From positions 1,240,001 to 1,304,000 of the forward strand of contig OY253649.1 in assembly GCA_958009055.1 (NCBI GenBank): 64,000 bases of DNA, given 5' to 3'. A program made the translations under genes and the position numbers. Origin of the DNA: Choricystis sp. odSpoLacu1 (Eukaryota > Chlorophyta > Trebouxiophyceae). The notes under the pieces are model-generated. The model saw only the letters and a program-made list of their open reading frames with translations. It was not told the DNA's origin and ran no database searches. Shown here piece after piece: positions 52,731 through 61,300 of the stretch (its first letter is position 1; every line of letters starts with the position of its first letter).

Positions 52731-53267
52731 ACACACATTTTTTCCTTTTTCGTTCTTTCCGCACTGCAAACCAACACACACAGCCAGCTCGGAGCAGCTT
52801 TTTTTCATGAGAAATCGAGGAGAGGTGCTCACTTCTTTTACACCATCCAACGAACAACACAAAAACACACACACATACAAAAACGAAAAACAAAAGCGAT
52901 CTTTTTTTTGGACGTCGAGGAGCGGTCGCCTGCACTCCCAAACACAATCAACCACACGCCAGCCGCCCCGCACAAACGGCGAACAGGGGCACGCCATGCG
53001 CGCGGGGTCCGGCGTGGGGAAGGATGGGGAGTGTTGGTTTGGGAGGGAGGGGGGAAGGGGACGCCGCAAGGGGGGAGGGGGGGTAAATGACGAAACACAA
53101 AAAGAGGCTATAAACAATGTGGGGTGGGGTGGGAGGTCGGTCTTGGGGGCTATGTACATGACGGTGCGTGTGTGCCGGCGGGACCAAATACGGGGGTAAG
53201 GCAAGTGATGTGGGGCGAAGAAAACAAAACACAAAAAACAGAAACCGGCAACGGCAATCCACACACT
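52731..53267. other. convergent intergenic region
   Basis: 537 bp between facing 3' ends. It has T-rich and CA-rich stretches near the UBC27 side and a G-rich stretch at 53030-53090. No gene or ncRNA is recognised. Confidence 0.6.
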
Positions 53268-55096
53268 TCAAGGCGCCCCCCTCAAGTCACGGGCCAGCGC
53301 CCGCAGCAACGCGGTGCCATCCAGCACCGCGTCCGCCTGGGCGCGCAGCTCCTGGGCCAGGCGGCCGACGGCAGCAGCGACGGGGGGAGGGCACGCCGCA
53401 ACAAGCGCAGGCGCGGCCAGCCGGTCCGCGATGGACAGCAGGGCCGCCGTGGACGCGACGTGGCGCTGGGTTTGGGCGTCGATGACGGCGGCCGCGCCGG
53501 CGAGGGTGGTGACGGGAGGGGGGCGGCGTGCAGGAAGCGCGGCAGCGCGGGCGGGGGTGGTGGTTGTGGCGCCAGCGCCACCACCCCGCGCCGCCGTCAG
53601 CACGGCTGCCGAAGACAGCAGCCGCATGCCGCGCGGGCGGGGGGGGGATCCCGGGGCCGGGCGCTTGCGCTTGGGGGAGCCGCGGCTGGGGGAGGGCGGG
53701 GGGGGCGCGGCGGCAGCTGGCGGCGGCGGCGCTGCCACGGCCGCCGCGTCCACCGGTGCCGCCACAGCCGCCACATCCCACGCCCGCGTCCACGCGCCCG
53801 CGCCGTCGGGGGGGGAGGCATCCCCCGCCGACTCGCCCGACCGCACGGGGCGCGGCGGCGGCGCGGCGGCGCCCGCGGGCGGCGTCTGCAGCGCCGACGG
53901 TGGGGACGCGGCGCCAGGCGGGGTCGTCACAGCCAGGGCGGCGGGTGGGGGGGCGCTGTCGATGGCGGCGGTGGTGGGTTTAGCGCCCGCTGAGGCAGTG
54001 TCATCACTCGACGCGGGGCGAGCGGTGGCTGCGGCTGCCGCCACCGCCGCCGCCGCCGCCGCCCGCGCAGCAGCAGACGCGGCCGCCGCTGCCGCCACCC
54101 TCTCTCGCGCGGCGGCGGCGGCGGCAGCGCGCGGCGCGACGCGGACACGCAGGCGCGTGCGCCCAGTGACGCCACCACCCTCGCCGTCCGCCAGTTCGAA
54201 CGACACCCTGTCCCCGGGTGCCACGCCGTGGGCCAGCGCAAACGCGCGCCACCCCTGCAGCGTGAACTCAAACTTGGCCTGAAGAAGGGGGGGGGGATGG
54301 GGAGTGTGAGCAAACGGTGCGAGCGAAGACCCCTCTCTCCCACACACACAAGAGCCCACACTGTGTGTGTGACCACCGCTGCCGGCGCAGCGTGCGTGTG
54401 GGCGCGGCAGGTGGGCCCCAACGCGCGCGCAACAGAAGAACGCGACAGAAGAACGCACCTTGTTGCGGCGGGGCAGGATGGCGGCTTCAAACGCGGTCGT
54501 CGCGTCATCACCCACTAGCAGCAGGTCACCGCCGCCGCTGGCGCCGCCACTGCCACCATGCAGCAGGTGGGCGAGGCGGGTCTCCACGAATTCGGAGGGC
54601 AGGGTCAGCTTGAAGGAGGGGGCGACCGAGGTGGCGGGCACTTGCTGTGTGGGAGGGAACGTGGTGCGAGGGAAACGAGGGTGAGCCGACCACGGCGCTC
54701 GGGGGAAAGGGCGGACACGGGCGCTGCCCTGCCCCTGCCCTCTGCAGGTGCTGCCCCCCGACCAAACGCGACTGTGCAGTGTCGAATGCATTCCATACGG
54801 GTGGCGCACCCTCCAGACTTGCTGCCGGGGGCCGTCAGCGCGCGGAGGCGTTTGGCCCGGTCGCGCCCGCATGCGGCATGTGGAGACCCCCCTTCCCCCA
54901 CCTCCCACGCCCGCCCCCGCCCCCGCCAACGCACGCGCACACACCACAAACACACACTCACTTTACTGAAGCCTCGCTCCCCTACTTCGACGTGGCCGCG
55001 GTCATGTTTGCGAGTGACGGTGACGACGGGCGCGTCCGGCGGCGACACCGACGGTCCAGCCAGCGGCACGGCCGCCAAGCCGGCCGCGTCAGACAT
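53268..55096 (-). CDS. B3-type DNA-binding-domain protein, about 443 aa
   Basis: Three exons: 54962-55096, 54459-54644 and 53268-54278. The likely B3 pseudobarrel spans about residues 46-150: SFKLTLPSEFVETRLAHLL, DLLLVGDDATTAFEAAILP, AKFEFTLQGWRAFALAHGV and PGDRVSFELADGEGG, matching the B3 pattern (GW-x-x-F-x-x-x-x-G-V-x-x-GD-x-x-x-FEL). The exon 1 peptide (VTVTRKHDRGHVEVGERGF) is not conserved to my eye. The rest is an alanine-rich coiled-coil-like helix, a disordered Pro/Ser-rich middle with a basic patch (RGSPKRKRPAPG) and a helical C-terminus that may dimerise. It is probably a nuclear transcription factor; target genes are unknown. It is divergent from ATM (254 bp). Confidence 0.7.
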
Positions 55097-55350
55097 GCTC
55101 GGCTGCCTCGACACCCGTGCAAAACAAGGCTTGGCTTAGTGTGGTGGCTAGCGTGTGGGCGCAGGTGGCGACAAGCCCTGTGGGGAGGCGCGCGGGGCGC
55201 GGGAAAAGCCGCGCAGAGAGGTGTGGCGCAAAACCGACTCCTCTCTCCGACCCTCCGAGCCGCGGTCAGACGTTGAAGGGATGTTTTTTTCATTCACGCT
55301 CTTTCCAATGCCGTGAACCACACACACACACGCCCTCGCGCACCACCACC

Positions 55351-58300
55351 ATGGATCCAGCGCCCGCTGCGGCCGCTGCCCGCGCGTCCCTGGCTGACGA
55401 CCTGAAAGCCAAGCAGACCAAGCGGCGCAAGGTGGGTGTGATGGGGGAAGGCAACGCCTGCCCTACCCCCCCCCCCCCCCTCCGCCGCCTCGGCTGGAGC
55501 CCGGGGGGCTTGGGGGCGAGTCAGAGCATCAGCCTGCACCACCTGTGCACGGGACGAGGGGGAGGAGCCCTCGTTTTTTCGGTCGTTCAACACCCCCCCC
55601 CCCCGCCCCCCCGCCCCCACCCCGCCCCCACCCTCCACACCAGGAGGCCATCAAGCACCTCGTCGACGCCTTCGCCGAGCGCGCCTTCCTGACCGACCTG
55701 GATGCCGCCACCCTGCGCGCGGGTGGCGCCACCACCACCGGCGGCACGTGGCCCAGCCTGGCACGCGCGCTCATTTTCGCCCTCCACGCCGACATCGTCG
55801 ACGCCGCCCGCCGGGGCGCCCGGTCCGGCCCCACCGCGGCCGTCGCACGTGCCCTGCGCACGTTTGTGGAGGCGGCGGACGCGCCCGACCGGTGGCCCGG
55901 CACGGGCGGCGCGCTGGGGGCGGGGGGGGGGGGGGGGCCGCGATCACCGCCGCGCGGGACGTGCTCCTCGCCCACCCCGACCGCTCCTCCCCCGCCGCCT
56001 CGGAGGCGGTCGCCGCGCTGCGGGGCACGCTGCTGCCCCGCCCCGAGTACTGCGCGGGGGCGGGGGGGGCGGTGTTTGGCGACCTGGTTGTGTGGGCGTC
56101 GGACGCCTCCGCCCTGGCCGCGCGCGGCGCAGACGGCGCCACCGCCGCCTCCACCCTGGCCGCCATCCTGCGGGCCACCCCCGCCGATGTGGGCGACCGC
56201 GCGAGGCGGGCGGCGGCCAAGGGGCTGACGCGCGTGCTCGACCGCGCGGCAGACGACGGCGGCGACGCGCGCGCGGCCGCGCCACTGCTCACCGCCGCTG
56301 CGTCCCTCCTCGCCCGGTGCGGCCCCGACCTGGCGCCCTGGGAACTGGACGCCCTGCATGGAGCCGCGTCCCGGGGCGCCCTGCGGCGCGCGTGGGCCGC
56401 GGCGCCGCGCGACGCGCGCGCGCGCGCGACGCTGCTATTGGCTACTGCTCCGCCCTCGTAGCCGCGGGCGGCGTGGCGGGGGACGCAGACCGAGCGGCCG
56501 CCCTGCGGAGTGGCGTACGGTCTGCTATTGCGGCGGGCGACACCCCCCCCTGGTGGCCGCGCGGCGCGGCGACGGGCGCGGCCGGCGGCGCGCGTGTGGA
56601 TCGAGCCGCAACACCTCTACTCCGCCTCGCAGCCGACTGCGAGCTGGAGTGTGGCATCACGATGCTGGCCACCGACGCCGCTACCAGCGACGACGGTGCC
56701 CCTCCCGCCACCAAGCGCGCGCGCCGCGCGCCGCGCCCCGACTCGGCCCCCCTCGCTGCCCTGGTCGAATCCGACCCCGCCCGCTGGGCGCCCGTCGCGG
56801 CAGCAGCGCTGCGACTGCGCGGCCCCGCCCGTGCCCGGGCTGCGGTTGACGTACTGGCCGCCACGGTGGCGGCGGCAGGCGCGCGCGCGCGCCGCCGGGC
56901 GCAGGCGCCACTGCACTCCCTCCCGCCGACGCAGCCGCGGCGGCCGCCCTGCTGCACCTGGCTGCCGACCTGGCGGCCGCCTGGCCCACCGCGTCACGCA
57001 GGGTGGCGCCCGCTGTTGGTGACGACGACGATGACGACGACTCAGACAGCGCGAGCGAGGGCGACTCGTCGGATGATGATGAGCTGTGGCCTGCAGCAGC
57101 GCGGCCTCCCCTTGCCCCCCTGCCCCCGCGCGCCGCGGTGGGTCGTTCCTGGGCCGCGCTGACAGACTGGGCTGCCTCCTGGGCGGTGGCAGCAGCGGCG
57201 CCCCCGGCTGTGCGGGGGGTGGCGACTGCGGCACTGGCGGCCGCCGCGCGCGCGCGCGCGTCGCGCGCGCGCCTGCGACTGTGGCACCGCTTTTACTCTC
57301 CGCCCCGCTGCCGTCGCCGCCCTCCCTGCTGCTGTTGGCCAGTGCGCCTACGAGTGATCTCGGTGTGCCGCCCACCACCGCCGCGCGGCGCCCCCTGCTA
57401 GCGCGCGCGCTGGGCGCGCCCGCGGTCGGCGCCGCGCCGTCGCTCGCAGCGGCGGCCGCGCTCGCACTGCTGGGGCGGGCGCCACCGCCTGCAGCTGGCG
57501 TGAGCGTCGATGCTGACGCTGCACTGGACTGGTTGGCGGGTGCTGATGGCGACGACGGAGACGATGGCGACGGGCTGCCCATGCACCCAGAAGCGGCACT
57601 CGACAAGGCCGCGCGCCGCGCGCGCGCGCCGCGGCGCGCCCATCCTCCCCCCACCCCACTGCCACCATCTGTGGAAGCCGCCCTGACTGCCATCGCGGCG
57701 GACTCCATCGTCTCTCTGCTGCAAAACGCGTGCGAGGCAGCCGACGCGGCCGACGCGGCCGCAGACGAAGCAGCCGCCGCGAGTGGCGACGGGTCGGCGC
57801 CGCCCGGCCTCGTCACCCAGAGAGCGGTGTCGCCCGCCACCGTGGAAGCGGCCGCGGATGCTGCCCTGGTGGCGGCCGTGCACACGGCCGCCCTGCTGTG
57901 CCGCGCGCTGGGCGGTGGGGAGGGCGGCGCAGAGGGCGCGCCCGCCTTCTCAAGCGGCGGCGCTGCCGAGACCGCTCTCGCCACCGCCCTCGGCCGCGTC
58001 GGCGTCGCCGTCACTCGTGCCACCGCGCGTGCGGGCGCGTCTCCGGCGTCCATGGCTGCAGCAGGGGGCGGTGCCCCTTCCGCTCCACCGCTGTGGCCTG
58101 CTCTCACAGCAGCACTGGCCGCGCTTGCCGGCACGCCTCTCGTGGCACCCGCCCCGCCCGGCCCGCTGGCGCTCCGCCTGGCTCCCTCCCTGCGCCCCTG
58201 CCTGCGCGAGCTGACCCGGCTGGCGGACGATGCAGACGCCGCCGCCGCCCAGGCGGCCGCCGCCGATGGCGCGCGCGCGCGTGCCGACGCGCTGTTTGAC

Positions 58301-61300
58301 GATGAGCTGGATGCTGACGTGGCGGTGGGAGACGGCGCCACCGGCATGGTTCAAACGGTGGCGTCGCGCTCCGCCCCCGCCCTGGCGGCCGCGGTGCGGC
58401 GGGCGGCGGCGGCGGGGCTGGCCGCCGCCGCCCGCGTCGCGCCGCGCGGCGCGGGGGCCGGCCTGGCACAAGTCTGGGCGGCCGCCACGGGCGCCGACCC
58501 GCCGTCCTCGCCCGACCTGCTGGCGTGCATCGCTGACGCGTTGACAGTGGCTGCCGCGGCGGGCAGCCCGGACGCGGCCGCCACGGCGCCGCTGGCTGCT
58601 GTGCGTCAGGTGGAAGGCCGGCGCGGCCCACCCCCGCGCGCTGTGCGCGCCGCAGCGCGCGTTGTGGTCGCCGCCGCCCGCCGGGCTGCAGCCCTGCCGC
58701 GCGACACGCCCGACAACGCGGAAAGCGTGCGCGCACTGGCGCCCGCGGTGGACGCTCTGCTGTGTTCAGTGGGAGAGGGCAACGCACCCAGCGACCGCGT
58801 CGATGCTGACACCCACCCGTCCTCCGACTGGCGCGACCGCGCCGCCGTCGCCAACGCTGCAGCTGCCGCCCTGGCGGCGGGGGGTGGCCGCCTCTGGCCG
58901 GAGGGGGCCTCCATGGCGGCGCTGGATGCGGTCACGGCTGCAGTCGGTGACGCGACCGCGCGCGGCCGCGCAGCAGCCGCACACGCGGGGGCCACCCTGC
59001 TGTCCGTCTACCACCACGCCGCCGCTGTGTGGACCGAGCTGGAGACGCACGCCTTTGGTGGCGACGACGACGGCGACGACAACCACGCTGTCGTCGACAG
59101 CGGGCGCGCCGCCGCGCGCGCCACCCTGCTCGCCGCCGCCGCCCACGCCGCCGGCAGCGACGCGGTGGAGCGGCGGTGCACTGTGCTGGCCCTGGCCACC
59201 GCGGCCCGGTGTGGCGGCCCCGCCCCCCGCGCCGCGCGCGCGGCTGCTGCTGCCTTGCGCGCGATCGCGGCGAGCGCAGGCTACCGCTCACGCTGTGCCT
59301 ACGTACGCGCCCGCCTCCCCCCCCCTCGCCGTCGACTGGGTGGGGGGCGGCGACTCCCGGGACGCGCGCCCGGTGGCCGCCCTGGCGGCGGCCGCGCCCG
59401 CGGTGGGGGGCAGGTATGGTGGCGGCGACCGCGGCGGCGGCAGCGCGCTCCTCGCCGCCGCTGCCCCCCACCTCGTCCCCGCTTTGATCATCACCCGCCA
59501 ACCCGGTGAGCTGGACGGTCTGGCAGCCGCACTGGCCATCCCGCCCGCCGACCTGGTCACCGGCGCCCTGCCCCACATCGTGGCCGCGGTCGCACCGGCC
59601 ACGCTCGCGTTTGGCGTCGGCGGCGACGACGCCCCCGTCGCCGCCTTCCTCAACGGCGGCCCCGTGGCGGCCGCCATCCGCGACGATGCCACTCGCGACG
59701 CCGCCTTTGTGGATGGCATCTCCCGGGCCGCGGTGGCCGTGCTGCTGCGCGCGGATGGGCGGTTGGCGGGCGATGTGTCACCGCCCGCGACCACTGCAGC
59801 TCTCGACCGCGGGCCCGAGCTGCCCCCCTCCGTGGCGGCGGCAGCAGCCATCGCCCTGCTGGACGGCGGCAACGCGACAGACGAGCTGGATGGACCCACC
59901 CCCTTGCGCGCGGTGGCGGCCGCGGCGGCCGCCGTGCGCCGCGCGGCGGCCGACACGCACCGCGTCGCCGCGCTCGGCGCGGTCGCCGCCACCCTGGCCT
60001 CGTTGGCCGGCCACCCCCTGGGCGCCGCCCACGTGCGCGCCATCGGGGGCGTGGCGCTGACCGCCGCCGCGCGGGCGCGCGGGGATGCTGCCCTGAGCGC
60101 CGCCGCGGCGCTGCTCGAAGACACGGTCACAGCAGCGCTGGCGGCAGACGGGGGGGCGGCCGCGTTATCCGAGTGCGGCCCCGCCCTGATGACGGCTGCT
60201 GGGGACGCGTTCCGGGCGGGCGGCGCCGGCTCCAGCCCTGGCGCTGCCGCCCTGGGCGCCGCAGTGGCAGCACTCGGGTCCGCGCTGCCGCGCGCCGCTC
60301 TGCGCAAGTGCGACGCGCTGCCCCCCGCCCCCGCCGCCGCGGCCGCGGCGGCCGCCATCGCTGCCGCGCGAGCCGCAGATAGACCCGCCCTGGTGGACGA
60401 GCTGGTGCGCCTGGCGGCTCGGGCGGCCACGATGCCGCGCGCAGCGGCAGCCGCGGCGGCCGACGCGCTGCGCTCTGCGCTGCGGTCCGACGCAACGGCT
60501 TTAACCGACGGCGATGCCGCCGCCCGCGCGCGTGCAGCAGCGTGGCGCCTGGCTGTAGTCGCGGGGCGGGCGGGCGCGTTGGCCCAGCTGGCGGCGGACG
60601 TGTTGGCGCACGTGGGCAGCGGTGCGCCACCGACGACGACGACGCCCGCCGACGACGGCGCGCCGCCGCCGCCCACGCTGGCCGACGTCACCGCCTGGGT
60701 GCCGGGCTCGCTGTCCCTGTTGACTGAGGCGGCTGTGTCCCCCCGCCCCCGCGTCGTGGACGCCGCCCAGGACGCGCTGGAGGCGGTGACCGGCCTGCCG
60801 GCGGGCGCCGCCGCGCTCGCGAGCGCGCCACCCGCGCTCGCCGCGCGTGTGGCTCCGTTTGCGGCCTCCGCCCGCGCCCCAAGGCGGCGCCCGCCAGACA
60901 GGGTGCCCCTGCCTGCCGACCCTGTGGCCCTGTGGTCGCCCGACGGCGTGACCGCGGGCACGTGGATGCGGCGCGTCGCGGCCGCGACCACCGCCGCGGC
61001 GCGTGCGCCAGAGCTGCGCGCCGTGGTCAGCCTGGCCACGTGCGACCGGGTGGTGGCCGAGTATGTGCTGCCCCACGCGCTGGCGGATGCCGCCCTAGCG
61101 GACGGCGGGGGCGACGCCAGCGCGCACGCAGCCCACACGGCGGGCGTGCGGGCCGCGCTGACGGCGCGCGCCGCGCCGCCCGCCGTGCTGCGAGCGGTGC
61201 TGGCCTGCCTGGACCACTTGCGCCGCCTGCGTGAAGTTGCATTCATGGTGGCGTCCCCGCTGCAGGCGGCAGCCGCGGAAGACGGGGGCGGCAGGCGCGG

